Shown one piece after another: positions 60,752 through 64,000 of a DNA stretch of 64,000 nt. The stretch comes from Hofstenia miamia (Eukaryota; Xenacoelomorpha; Acoela): positions 797,705 through 861,704 of the forward strand of contig SCFE01000116.1 in the NCBI GenBank assembly GCA_004352715.1. The letters are read 5' to 3'. The notes beneath the pieces were generated by a model. That model saw only the letters and a program-made list of their open reading frames with translations. It made no database searches and had not been told where the DNA came from. The first letter of the stretch is position 1. Each line of letters starts with the position of its first letter. The translations under genes were made by a program, and so were the position numbers.

Positions 60752-61332
60752 AAAACTTCAAAATTGTAAAGAAATTGTATTTAGAAAAATCAAGAAATAC
60801 TTGCAATTATATAAGAAGCATTATGCGATGCAGATTTTTTCAAGCAGAATGCTAAATCTAATCGATTTTTTGCTGTAGTTTTATATTCGGGAGATTCACA
60901 CCGCTGCTTTTGATAAAGACATTTACGATAAACCGAAATATTGCCGTCTAAAACACTAAGCAATTCATCGAGATCCTCATGTACTAATTCATCAAGATTA
61001 GCGTCACATATGATCATTCCAACATCTGATATGTTTACTGTAGCATGGAGGAGGGTCATCGCCACCTAAAATGCATATTTGAACACGTAATAACGACATT
61101 ATTAAATATAACAGAAATGGCTTGTACATTAACACTGATTTGTTTCAAATAATAAAATTATTTAATTATAAACCAACACATTAAAAAGTTTGTAACAAAG
61201 CGAAAATTAAAAAAATGGACAAAATAAAAATTGAAAAACAATCTAACAATAGACTTACGTCATTCATAAGAAACCTAAACTGAAGTTTGTTCTTGTGATA
61301 TAAAGAATTTCTTAAAAATGGCATATTGATTT
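19482..61332 (-). CDS. PGAP4: PGAP4 (TMEM246), GPI-anchor GalNAc-transferase, 5'-partial
   Basis: Four minus-strand exons, 61332-61259, 61065-60801, 51469-51232 and 19866-19482, join in phase (0, 1, 2) and end with a stop. PGAP4 is a Golgi glycosyltransferase that adds GalNAc to the first mannose of GPI anchors. It has a GT-A fold split by two tandem membrane helices. The visible pieces follow that plan: a Rossmann part (MIICDANLDE), the acidic metal motif made across a splice junction (SYII-AIEDDAIP, matching YVLMVEDDAVP), two hydrophobic segments (ALEFICLWMLILSGFYFVV and FLTFAVFAALTLGIIG), then CCTATVVYP and LPNLFEHIGMISSQR, matching CCTPAMLFP and EPNLVKHIGLFSS of the family. The N-terminal membrane anchor and first part are missing, probably upstream of 61332. 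Introns are 193 bp, 9,331 bp and 31,365 bp. The human gene has an uninterrupted coding region. Confidence 0.85.
19994..21109 (+). mobile_element. hAT DNA transposon with 8-bp target duplication
   Basis: The ends CAGGGCGGTTCA and, inverted, TGAACCGCCCTG are flanked by identical 8-bp duplications TTTATGAC at 19986-19993 and 21110-21117. The 1,116-bp element encodes a shortened hAT transposase. A third, inverted copy of the terminus lies inside at about 20105-20129. Confidence 0.85.
20180..21088 (+). pseudogene. hAT transposase, truncated and frameshifted
   Basis: One frame runs AERSAAEIKQKLLGKKL, then MFIMDETEINGKKYFGVIV (the catalytic-core strand with the first Asp), to a stop at 20642-20644. 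A second frame (20705-21088) covers the C-terminal part and ends with CPPTSVEIERFFQRLGQH, matching the hAT dimerisation block PPTSVEVERSFS. The zinc finger and part of the core are missing. The copy is too short and interrupted to be active. Confidence 0.75.
21730..22472. repeat. Non-autonomous hAT element (MITE)
   Basis: The ends CAGGGCTTTCAAA and TTTGAAAGCCCTG are perfect inverted repeats. The flanks GCGGTAAC and GTGGTAAA match at 6 of 8 bases, as for an old 8-bp hAT duplication. The subterminal sequence is dominated by TTTGATTTGAAATTTGAA-like repeats. No coding capacity. Confidence 0.7.
24152..25452 (+). mobile_element. Full-length maT-type mariner element
   Basis: 1,301 bp, flanked by TA on both sides. 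The left end CAGGGTGCGTCAGGTAAATT and right end (reverse complement) CAGGGTGCGTCAAGTAAATT, extending into GAGAGT, form 26-bp terminal repeats with one mismatch. It contains an uninterrupted transposase gene. Confidence 0.88.
24293..25324 (+). CDS. maT-type (DD37D) mariner transposase, intact
   Basis: 343 codons from ATG 24293 to TGA, the normal length for this superfamily. The N-terminus (about 1-110) carries two helix-turn-helix units. The catalytic core has Asp152 (RFFSDEKIFVVD), Asp244 (FQQDNAPAHT) and Asp282 (SPDANPLDFYFW), with exactly 37 residues between the second and third Asp, i.e. DD37D as in maT/mori-type mariners. The transposase cuts and pastes its own element at TA sites. All three acidic residues, the terminal repeats and the frame are intact, so this copy could be functional or recently active. 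It lies in the sense opposite to PGAP4. The 24960-25157 frame is a shadow. Confidence 0.9.
   Translation: MFSEYDKRVAILIALDTGRTPTEIKNFFLKLPESTVYRITAAHNLEEGVSDAKRPRHSVRSNKKRDDHFISRLRNHIDDDPTTSMRKLANIMKVSEAKIRRAVHQDLQYKSYTLKVRQKLTDAQKESRLERCSLLVTSLKHRTAGMTRFFSDEKIFVVDEKHNKRNSRYLCRDPEDVPVVKKTKFPASVMALCVLSSKGDVMPPHFFEKGQAVNQHVYLKVLNDVVKPWMDEVSNGQDYVFQQDNAPAHTSNLVQNWCDENLPMFWAKNMWPPNSPDANPLDFYFWGVIELMSNKCHHENVNSLRDAINEACANVDPQHVISACSKFRPRLEAIIEAGGGYIE
26940..26987 (+). repeat. Dispersed repeat, copy 1
   Basis: CTACTCAGAAACAGAATTGA and its flanks (about 45 bp) recur with a few changes at 27924-27974. Confidence 0.4.
27924..27974 (+). repeat. Dispersed repeat, copy 2
   Basis: Same orientation as copy 1 at 26940-26987; contains CTACTCAGAAACAGAGTTGA. 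Confidence 0.4.
28006..28140. repeat. Degenerate tandem repeat based on ACAAATATTTGCAA
   Basis: The unit CTTACAAATATTTGCAA with TATCTC(T/A)CAAAAA recurs about every 30 bp, with partial copies on both sides. Confidence 0.45.
29161..30216. mobile_element. Segment bounded by 114-bp inverted repeats, carrying DUF4806-like exons
   Basis: 29161-29274 and the reverse complement of 30103-30216 are nearly identical over about 114 bp (few mismatches; both include ACTTGATGACTTATGTGATA). Between them lie two exons of a DUF4806-like gene. This could be a TIR element that carries or captured a gene piece, or two oppositely inserted MITEs. No target duplication is evident. Confidence 0.55.
29351..29831 (+). 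CDS. DUF4806-like gene fragment, two exons
   Basis: Exon 29351-29626 (acceptor TTATTAG, donor A|GTAAGT) and exon 29668-29831 (acceptor CTTTTAG, donor TTT|GTAAGT) join in phase 1 across a 41-bp intron. Exon 1 has the basic linker KRTLPHRYASDEE, like KRKPNPRY.SDEE common in these proteins. Exon 2 has QLNLIWKELISIEQII followed by EILFPIKIKTELNNF, resembling the start of the DUF4806 domain (FPLKT.EELE.FE..L.D). The core of the domain downstream was not found. The function of DUF4806 proteins is unknown; they are multicopy in many invertebrates. No stop interrupts the two exons. Confidence 0.55.
30861..32612 (+). pseudogene. EnSpm/CACTA-like transposase, copy 1 (broken)
   Basis: The pieces in order are a possible acidic N-terminal exon (30861-31036), then 31143-31502 with VLINIDSLPLLKSS and KKVCSNGL. 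Next comes a short frame (about 31502-31630) with NAYDGCPDCFARGNIW, the Cys-rich block equivalent to GYFGCDKCTQEG. The last is a long frame from 31835 with HWKASEWQSFSLYYSF and FGPLWNFSTFILEDYLGF, the C-terminal block of animal EnSpm-like transposases (DUF4218-type region). Frameshifts separate the blocks. The frame is lost about 32612, where a Tc1 element begins. These transposases cut DNA through an RNase H-like core; this copy cannot. Confidence 0.7.
32613..33470 (+). mobile_element. 5'-truncated Tc1-like element (DD35E)
   Basis: The right terminus, read as reverse complement, is CAGTTCACGACATTGAAAAT, followed by TA at 33471-33472. No matching left terminus is present; the sequence passes directly from EnSpm coding sequence into the second helix-turn-helix of the Tc1 transposase. 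Confidence 0.65.
32614..33354 (+). pseudogene. Tc1-like transposase lacking its N-terminus (DD35E)
   Basis: An uninterrupted frame ends at TGA 33352-33354. It starts inside the DNA-binding region (VSLRTVQRYLQRMHLNGHKA) and keeps the whole catalytic core: VCFSDE (first Asp), FQQDNAPCHTS (second Asp) and ARSPDLNIIENLW (Glu). There are 35 residues between the second Asp and the Glu, so DD35E rather than the common DD34E. It ends VIKARGYPTKY, the normal family C-terminus. About 80-90 N-terminal residues are missing, so DNA binding should fail although the core is unbroken. DD35E elements have been described as a separate Tc1/mariner family (Traveler); membership here is inferred from spacing alone. 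Confidence 0.75.
33481..34486 (+). CDS. BEN-domain-like protein gene with mini-introns
   Basis: Likely exons are 33481-33537, 33642-33760, 33803-33913, 34017-34140, 34225-34323 and 34368-34486. Introns between are short, as little as 42-44 bp. Exon 2 is coiled-coil-like (ALKAEFNELQAAHNSLLQEH). Exons 4-6 give DFDVFIHRNDYFSIFQYE, AARLTTYGIF, LQQCSINGKPSKGHP, LFTDGVNAIK and NVNAAISNVLNEER, which resemble a BEN domain (protein-DNA contact module) in order and spacing. Junctions 2-3, 4-5 and 5-6 agree in phase; 1-2 and 3-4 do not, so the model is incomplete or the copy is broken. A strong donor (GTGAGTAAG) overlaps the stop, so the gene may continue. Probably an accessory gene of the neighbouring EnSpm-like element. 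Confidence 0.5.
35580..37980 (+). pseudogene. EnSpm/CACTA-like transposase, copy 2 (interrupted)
   Basis: An acidic N-terminal piece (about 35594-35699, NLENSDTDSLYGCSEHYAC) ends at a possible donor. A long frame to 36704 reads GYFGCDYCIQKGVYIG (Cys-rich block), PIDYMHVVCLGITRKLL, ELHYFKTTEFRTILLY and AHKLLIKFIADGKQL, in the usual order for animal EnSpm-like transposases. Worn sequence to about 36850 still shows FCIYVVH and HGSL, equivalent to YNVHSLVHL and YG.LD.FSAF. The frame is then broken by about 1 kb of unrelated sequence (the signal-peptide ORF). The expected next block, NNPLAQLRNRVMKKDQDFE, resumes at about 37857 and runs to a possible donor near 37974. Dead copy with a nested insertion. 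Confidence 0.7.
36924..37857 (+). CDS. Unrecognised ORF with signal peptide, one frameshift, nested in EnSpm copy 2
   Basis: ATG 36924 opens MPFQASKLFILLVALTLFQE then NSSSLDAFPGATQK, a good signal peptide with a hydrophobic core and small residues before a likely cleavage site. That frame stops at 37032-37034. A shift within the last ~35 bases enters a long open frame to TAA 37855-37857. It reads DSLKNSGSDLDELGIDYNC on to TIGHYKEVTL, about 310 codons in all. Codon use is convincingly coding and G+C is higher than in the surroundings. It has four Cys and no membrane segment, so a secreted globular protein is predicted. I recognise no family. No intron, poly(A) tail or terminal repeats are visible. 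It may be a captured or retrocopied host gene or a cargo gene; all of these are inference. Confidence 0.55.
39152..40370 (+). pseudogene. DUF4806-like gene, copy 2 (several exons, decayed)
   Basis: Exon 39152-39288 (acceptor AATAG, donor ACT|GTAAGC) reads TEHEARRKAKLAENESNIES and SIKRRWKPSSAFIESIE, the basic linker of these proteins. Small exon-like pieces follow at about 39326 and 39425. A longer one at about 39518-39890 has LDKLNSMWREIVKIQ and, in another frame, NLLPLKTVRDIENIEGLLKD, a clear start of the DUF4806 domain. A last piece (about 40255-40370) reads CSVIGGASC, one stop, then EAVKRVMQKLISDGLDRNLN, the domain core (IGG..vkeA.kriM.kLisd.La...N). Stops and frame changes indicate decay. 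It follows EnSpm copy 2. Confidence 0.6.
43138..43321. other. Assembly gap (184 N) after an (AT)n run
   Basis: Unknown sequence. Preceded by about 26 bp of TA repeat. Confidence 0.95.
43322..44075 (+). mobile_element. 3' end of a non-LTR retrotransposon (CR1/jockey-type)
   Basis: After the gap comes sequence of quite different base and codon use (C/T-rich, many Leu, Ser and Phe codons). It is the C-terminal end of a reverse-transcriptase protein in two frames: HHTHLGVQLAANLNWTGHVS, LFKSIPRAILLYASPCWWPS and MERFQKRAV, then LLFNRLLTRKLDLDPF and a closing CRKT with stop at 43999-44001. The pattern LGV.L...L.W..H, then ILLY..P.W, then LER.QKRA is typical of CR1/jockey-group elements. A short 3' UTR ends in TTATTATTATTATA near 44075. 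The 5' part is lost in the gap or absent (5' truncation is usual). Confidence 0.7.
43340..44001 (+). pseudogene. Reverse transcriptase C-terminal part, frameshifted
   Basis: Two overlapping frames (43340-43678 and 43573-44001) carry consecutive parts of one protein, so at least one frameshift is present. Only the region past the catalytic YADD box is included. Not functional as it stands. Confidence 0.65.
44092..45520 (+). pseudogene. Multicopy transposon-type protein family A, internally deleted
   Basis: The blocks in order are LPTFAEACHRFSLSDRSAVF with DLGIIDENDQSYVDKSKVRR; then FTPENVSSATIAKGIL; then LAAIGCDGTVVNTGIKGG and RPMHWFVCMLHAKHLFEAI. After these come QQNANFSHPENLLLAMIAVE, DYTNLIDCQS, HPCHTQAVERAIKVVTESS and, after one stop, REKVPCFKLKKDYKFGIV with a final TAA at 45518. 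From memory this is an unnamed, high-copy invertebrate family with IGCDGT.VNTG and CHTQAVER blocks, presumably a transposon protein. The middle of the protein between LFEAI and IQQNA is missing, and there are frameshifts and stops. No terminal repeats identified. Confidence 0.65.
45945..46206. repeat. Redundant segment, copy 1, ending in (AT)n
   Basis: About 225 bp starting GTAATCAAACTCATTTCCAT is repeated at 46208-46437 with a handful of substitutions. The copies are separated by an (AT)n run and a single N at 46207. Most likely two alleles left side by side. Confidence 0.65.
46208..46437. repeat. Redundant segment, copy 2
   Basis: Near-identical to 45945-46175; begins immediately after the single N at 46207. 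Confidence 0.65.
46575..47574. other. Assembly gap (1,000 N)
   Basis: Fixed-size gap. Long open frames spanning it consist of N and are meaningless. Confidence 0.95.
48068..48369. repeat. TTAA-flanked MITE
   Basis: The ends CCTGTTAATG and, inverted, CACTAACAGG are flanked by TTAA at 48064-48067 and 48370-48373. The 302-bp element is relatively G+C rich. This fits a non-autonomous piggyBac- or Kolobok-like element. Confidence 0.6.
48795..50626 (+). pseudogene. Multicopy transposon-type protein family B, decayed
   Basis: The blocks run LIRELTNKEATHDLRLQNLA and SDRAAVTDIEGG near 48800. Then come DLRQETLHVLTASTQQQRDD, GIKRPGALHKARRMAKDLYS and VKVVLVQNEIS (49702-49965), then LSRHLWYLTAEMVPLALC (near 50110) and INDCAERGFKLNSDF with HFQNVLHVVEADRKDRPNLR at the end. 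I recall the combination RKPGALH.ARWMAK..YSLK with SGHLWYLSEELV.L.LF and AERGVKL..DF from an unnamed, high-copy invertebrate family, presumably transposon-derived. Many frameshifts and stops. No terminal repeats found. Confidence 0.6.
51001..51175. other. (AT)n run around an assembly gap (N at 51031-51163)
   Basis: 30 bp of TA repeat, 133 N, then 12 bp of TA repeat; the gap probably hides more (AT)n. It lies 56 bp from a PGAP4 exon end. Confidence 0.85.
51232..51469 (-). CDS. PGAP4: PGAP4 exon with EDDA motif and first tandem membrane helix
   Basis: The acceptor CATTTTAG and donor CAACAG|GTAAAT bound the exon. The first complete codons spell EDDAIP, the DXD-like metal site. Near the end is the hydrophobic stretch ALEFICLWMLILSGFYFVV. 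Ends in phase 2. Confidence 0.88.
51657..51684. repeat. (AT)n microsatellite
   Basis: About 28 bp of uninterrupted AT/TA dinucleotide repeat after an A/C-rich stretch. Confidence 0.8.
51985..53850. repeat. Left arm of a large inverted repeat pair
   Basis: Contains GACTGCAGTCC with CCCCCCATGAGGAAGC near one end, CCATCAGCACCTAATGAAG in the middle and CCCCCATCAGAAATTTCTAG with ATCCG at the other end. The same blocks occur in reverse order and orientation at 55875-57745. The outer block, read on -, resembles a hAT end (GCGGATCTAGAAATTTCTGA). Divergence is substantial, with indels including about 50 extra bases near 53380. Confidence 0.6.
54310..54420. repeat. Short imperfect tandem duplication
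   Basis: TGCCACTGCACAACC followed by ACCAAAAATGCATATGATTA and CACAGAT occurs twice within 110 bp, with a small insertion in the second unit. Confidence 0.6.
54430..54820 (+). pseudogene. THAP-domain-like fragment
   Basis: In one frame: FICSLHFKEGDFR, one stop, then SGRKSAVRQLKPLCVPACFP and NFLEHLEQ. This matches the second half of a THAP zinc finger (C..HF...DF....LK..AVP..FP). An acidic, Leu-rich tail follows, to TGA near 54820. The N-terminal Cys pair is not visible. THAP domains bind DNA and occur in P-element and Kolobok-type transposases and in host regulators. It lies between the inverted arms and may be the remnant of the element's own transposase. The minus-strand frame here is a shadow. 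Confidence 0.5.
55009..55339. repeat. TA-flanked MITE with internal repeats
   Basis: The ends CCGTAAAACCTGTAATTGAA (continuing GGCC) are perfect inverted repeats of at least 24 bp, flanked by TA on both sides. Inside, GGTGGCCTTCTATT with (T/A)CA(A/G)G recurs several times, and there is an alternating purine-pyrimidine tract. Confidence 0.75.
55875..57745. repeat. Right arm of the large inverted repeat pair
   Basis: Reverse-complement counterpart of 51985-53850; includes GGGCGGATCTAGAAATTTCT, the AGGTGCTGATGGAA block and CCTCATGGGGGGACTGCAGT. Two copies of one element inserted head to head is the simplest view. Confidence 0.6.
57651..58020. repeat. Redundant segment, copy 1 (allelic)
   Basis: Repeated at 58023-58376 after a single N at 58022. 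The copies differ by a roughly 15-bp indel near 57800 (GAATGCTCTTGCTTG) and a single-base indel in a C run. The pattern is that of two haplotypes placed in tandem by the assembler. Confidence 0.75.
58023..58376. repeat. Redundant segment, copy 2 (allelic)
   Basis: Near-identical to 57651-58020; starts right after the single N. Confidence 0.75.
59741..59772. repeat. (AT)n microsatellite ending at an N
   Basis: About 28 bp of AT repeat, then a single N at 59772. Confidence 0.8.
60427..60709. repeat. MITE with repeated GATACGC..TGTAC motif
   Basis: The left end GATACGCTCTGTACGATTTT and the inverted right end (GATACGCTGTGTAC then GTACGATTTTT) form terminal repeats next to TA on both sides. The same motif occurs six times in all: three in one orientation at the left (60427-60505), then GGATACGCTGTG twice, then the inverted end. 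No coding capacity. Confidence 0.6.
60713..60749. repeat. (AT)n microsatellite
   Basis: Roughly 37 bp of pure TA repeat, immediately next to the MITE. Confidence 0.85.
60801..61065 (-). CDS. PGAP4: PGAP4 exon with the Rossmann-like part
   Basis: The acceptor is TTTTAG|GTGGCG; the donor GCAA|GTATTT is in phase 1. It encodes 88 codons, including VGMIICDANLDELVHEDLDE and a closing NASYIIA just before the metal-binding acidic motif. Confidence 0.8.
61259..61332 (-). CDS. PGAP4: PGAP4 upstream exon (first one visible)
   Basis: On - the acceptor TTATTATAG and donor GAC|GTAAGT bound a 74-base exon. It reads INMPFLRNSLYHKNKLQFRF then LMND and joins the next exon at a codon boundary, giving QFRFLMNDVAMTLLH, which aligns with the helix GFHYVLQVVSQFHRLL of PGAP4. 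It starts with two bases of a split codon, so at least one exon precedes it. Confidence 0.6.
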
Positions 61333-62226
61333 CTATAATAATCAATGTTTAACGCTATATACAGACTAGTTAATAGTAGAAATTTAGTAACAAAAAATGA
61401 TATTTACAAAGTAAAAAACTAAATAAAATTCGTTCCATTAAAACGATTGTAACAGCATGAAACACTTTTCGTAAAATGTGGCCATTTGGCAACTTTCACT
61501 TGGAGCTACCCTAAATTTTGAACGCAAGAGGTTTTCAGCAGGGTTAAGTACTCGAAATTTTAAAAACTCGTACTCGAATGAACTCGCAAAATTAACCGGA
61601 GAAATCATTGATTCTTATAAAATATATTCTAAAAAAATTTTCCATGAAAAATTTTCCAAGCAGCTCTACATATTTTGAAATATAATGCAAATTAAAAATT
61701 TAATAAATTATATTGTTATATTTATATATTTCATCACAAAGATGTGCCGCAATTTTAAAATACGTATCATATAGTTTGCAGAATAGTGCCGCACTGAAAC
61801 ACACTTAAGAAATAAGCACTACTATGAAGCAAAAAACGTTGAGAAATACAATAAAGTACATAAAAATTGTGGATATAAACCGATACCTTAGCATAGATTA
61901 CAAAATCCGTAGCACGGGTTAAATATTTAAGAATGATAACACAAAAGTGATAGGTGATAAAATATATATATATATATATATCTATATATATAATTTACAA
62001 ATCAAAGTGAATACATTATGTTTTTGGTAAACACAACGTTGAACCGGAATAAACTTATTAACAGGTTTTTAACAAACAGTAATGTATTGAAAATTAAATT
62101 TTACAATTTAATTAAAAGTTTATCATACAAATTAACATTTTTTCTGCATATAAATCGGTAGCAGTGCAATGTATTAAATTTCCCTACACATTAAGACGCC
62201 AAAAAAATTTTTCATTAATTATTATA
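61333..62226. other. PGAP4 upstream intron or 5' region
   Basis: A further PGAP4 exon should exist 5' of 61332, but none could be found in phase here. An (AT)n run lies at about 61963-61991. Confidence 0.4.
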
Positions 62227-63226
62227 NNNNNNNNNNNNNNNNNNNNNNNNNNNNNNNNNNNNNNNNNNNNNNNNNNNNNNNNNNNNNNNNNNNNNNNNNN
62301 NNNNNNNNNNNNNNNNNNNNNNNNNNNNNNNNNNNNNNNNNNNNNNNNNNNNNNNNNNNNNNNNNNNNNNNNNNNNNNNNNNNNNNNNNNNNNNNNNNNN
62401 NNNNNNNNNNNNNNNNNNNNNNNNNNNNNNNNNNNNNNNNNNNNNNNNNNNNNNNNNNNNNNNNNNNNNNNNNNNNNNNNNNNNNNNNNNNNNNNNNNNN
62501 NNNNNNNNNNNNNNNNNNNNNNNNNNNNNNNNNNNNNNNNNNNNNNNNNNNNNNNNNNNNNNNNNNNNNNNNNNNNNNNNNNNNNNNNNNNNNNNNNNNN
62601 NNNNNNNNNNNNNNNNNNNNNNNNNNNNNNNNNNNNNNNNNNNNNNNNNNNNNNNNNNNNNNNNNNNNNNNNNNNNNNNNNNNNNNNNNNNNNNNNNNNN
62701 NNNNNNNNNNNNNNNNNNNNNNNNNNNNNNNNNNNNNNNNNNNNNNNNNNNNNNNNNNNNNNNNNNNNNNNNNNNNNNNNNNNNNNNNNNNNNNNNNNNN
62801 NNNNNNNNNNNNNNNNNNNNNNNNNNNNNNNNNNNNNNNNNNNNNNNNNNNNNNNNNNNNNNNNNNNNNNNNNNNNNNNNNNNNNNNNNNNNNNNNNNNN
62901 NNNNNNNNNNNNNNNNNNNNNNNNNNNNNNNNNNNNNNNNNNNNNNNNNNNNNNNNNNNNNNNNNNNNNNNNNNNNNNNNNNNNNNNNNNNNNNNNNNNN
63001 NNNNNNNNNNNNNNNNNNNNNNNNNNNNNNNNNNNNNNNNNNNNNNNNNNNNNNNNNNNNNNNNNNNNNNNNNNNNNNNNNNNNNNNNNNNNNNNNNNNN
63101 NNNNNNNNNNNNNNNNNNNNNNNNNNNNNNNNNNNNNNNNNNNNNNNNNNNNNNNNNNNNNNNNNNNNNNNNNNNNNNNNNNNNNNNNNNNNNNNNNNNN
63201 NNNNNNNNNNNNNNNNNNNNNNNNNN
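62227..63226. other. Assembly gap (1,000 N)
   Basis: Fixed-size gap. It could hide the missing 5' exon(s) of PGAP4. Confidence 0.95.
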
Positions 63227-63241
63227 ATATATTTATATATA

Positions 63242-64000
63242 CAGTACTGGCCAAAAGTTTGGGAAAACTTTCCAAATTTAGAAATTTTTGTATTTTACAC
63301 TAAAAAACGCAATGCAGAAACAATATAATAACACAATGTAGAAACAATATGATAACACCATGTAGAAAGTAAATAGTTAATTCAGAAAAACTCACTAATA
63401 TTGTCCGCCATTATTGGCCAAACACGCAGCAATGCGATTGACGCGGTCCAGCTTTCGCAGTTATAGCACCCCAAATAATCACAAAAGGTGCTAAACGGAC
63501 AGTTTGTTGCATGTAACGTGTATTGAATCTTTGGTTTTTTGGTCGTCGAATGTGTAGCCGGTATGATGTAAACTGGCAAATCTGGGATTCATCACTACAC
63601 ATTACTTGATGCCACAGCTCAGAGGTGTAGTGTTGGTATTGCCTGGAGAAGCGCAACCGGTCTTGAATGTTCTTAGAAGACAACCGGGGTTTGACTGCTG
63701 CTTTGCACGATGGAATGTCAAAGGTAGTATTCAATCGACGCCTAATGGTGCGGGTTGATACAGTCTGCACTACCGCACCTAGATTTGCTTTGACCTCAGA
63801 AGATGAAGAGAATGGTTAATTGACGACGTAAAGGTAAATGAGACGGTCAGTCTGCGAGATTATCAATTTTGTCTTCCAGACCGCTTGCGAGAGGAAAATT
63901 TTTGCAGTTGCTGATAGTGAGTAACACTTTTGGATACCAAAGATACTGACACGCCCATTCTAGCAGCTATAGTGCAATAATTGTACCCCTTCTTGTACAA
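63242..64000 (-). mobile_element. Tc1-like element, internally deleted, running off the window
   Basis: The terminus CAGTACTGGCCAAAAGTTTG follows TA at 63240-63241, a classic Tc1-type end. The transposase reads leftward on - from beyond 64000. The left end of the element is outside the window. Confidence 0.75.
63395..64000 (-). pseudogene. Tc1-like transposase, broken
   Basis: On - from 64000: KKGYNYCTIAARMGVSVSLV (first helix-turn-helix), a frame break, then TVSTRTIRRRLNTTFDIPS (second unit), LWHQVMCSDES (first catalytic Asp) and IRRPKNQRFNTRYMQQTV. FVIIWGAITAKAGP follows, then the protein jumps to another frame, LDRVNRIAACLANNGGQY and a stop. That is the family C-terminus, so the middle with the second Asp and the Glu is deleted. 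The element cannot transpose on its own. Confidence 0.7.

Larger units (their letters stand above)
51470..60800 (-). other. PGAP4 intron (9.3 kb)
   Basis: Lies between the two exons whose junction forms the EDDA motif. It contains (AT)n runs, a large inverted repeat pair, a THAP-like fragment, MITEs and an allelic assembly duplication. 58377-60420 shows no recognisable gene. Confidence 0.8.

Noticed and set aside
61874-61925. Possible upstream PGAP4 exon with donor AAG|GTATCG on minus
   Set aside because: In the only phase that would join the 61332 exon it contains a stop codon.
62164-63303. Open frames of over 360 codons on both strands
   Set aside because: Made of the 1,000-N gap at 62227-63226.

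Overview
This is a eukaryotic, AT-rich window from an invertebrate animal nuclear genome. The signs are spliced genes with GT-AG introns, AATAAA signals, a clear animal PGAP4 (TMEM246) orthologue, and dense animal-type transposons: hAT, Tc1/mariner, EnSpm/CACTA-like, a CR1/jockey-type non-LTR element and many MITEs. I cannot name the species. An arthropod or cnidarian would fit the element mix. No prokaryotic feature, CRISPR array, rRNA or recognisable tRNA was seen.

Host genes. I can support three. (1) An intronless 266-codon coiled-coil protein lies on + at 2771-3571. (2) A four-exon gene of 306 codons lies on + at 11550-18183; all its splice phases agree, but I do not recognise the product. 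(3) PGAP4, the Golgi GalNAc-transferase that decorates GPI anchors, lies on - from 61332 down to 19482. Four exons are visible and the 5' end is missing, in the 1-kb gap or beyond the window. Genes 2 and 3 converge tail to tail, with about 1.3 kb between their stop codons.

Repeats. PGAP4 intron sizes in this window are 193 bp, 9.3 kb and 31.4 kb. The 31.4-kb intron (19867-51231) holds most of the mobile DNA. In order it contains: a hAT element with an 8-bp target duplication; a hAT MITE; an apparently intact maT-type (DD37D) mariner; a DUF4806-like gene piece inside 114-bp inverted repeats; a broken EnSpm-like transposase; a 5'-truncated DD35E Tc1; a BEN-domain-like gene with mini-introns; a second EnSpm-like transposase, which is interrupted by an unrecognised ORF with a signal peptide; a second DUF4806-like gene; a non-LTR reverse-transcriptase end; and two decayed multicopy transposon-protein families. 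The 9.3-kb intron contains a large inverted pair of repeats around a THAP-like fragment. Intron 1 of gene 2 carries three consecutive MITEs, the last ending 18 bp before exon 2.

Assembly quality. Gaps are at 7431, 8286-8288, 43138-43321, 46207, 46575-47574, 51031-51163, 58022, 59772 and 62227-63226. Most sit at (AT)n runs. At three places, around the N runs at 7431/8286-8288, 46207 and 58022, the sequence on both sides is nearly the same, which points to unmerged haplotypes rather than biology.

The most unusual items are the signal-peptide ORF at 36924-37857 inside a dead EnSpm copy, the repeated association of EnSpm-like transposases with mini-intron BEN/DUF4806 genes, and PGAP4 split by a transposon-filled 31-kb intron.
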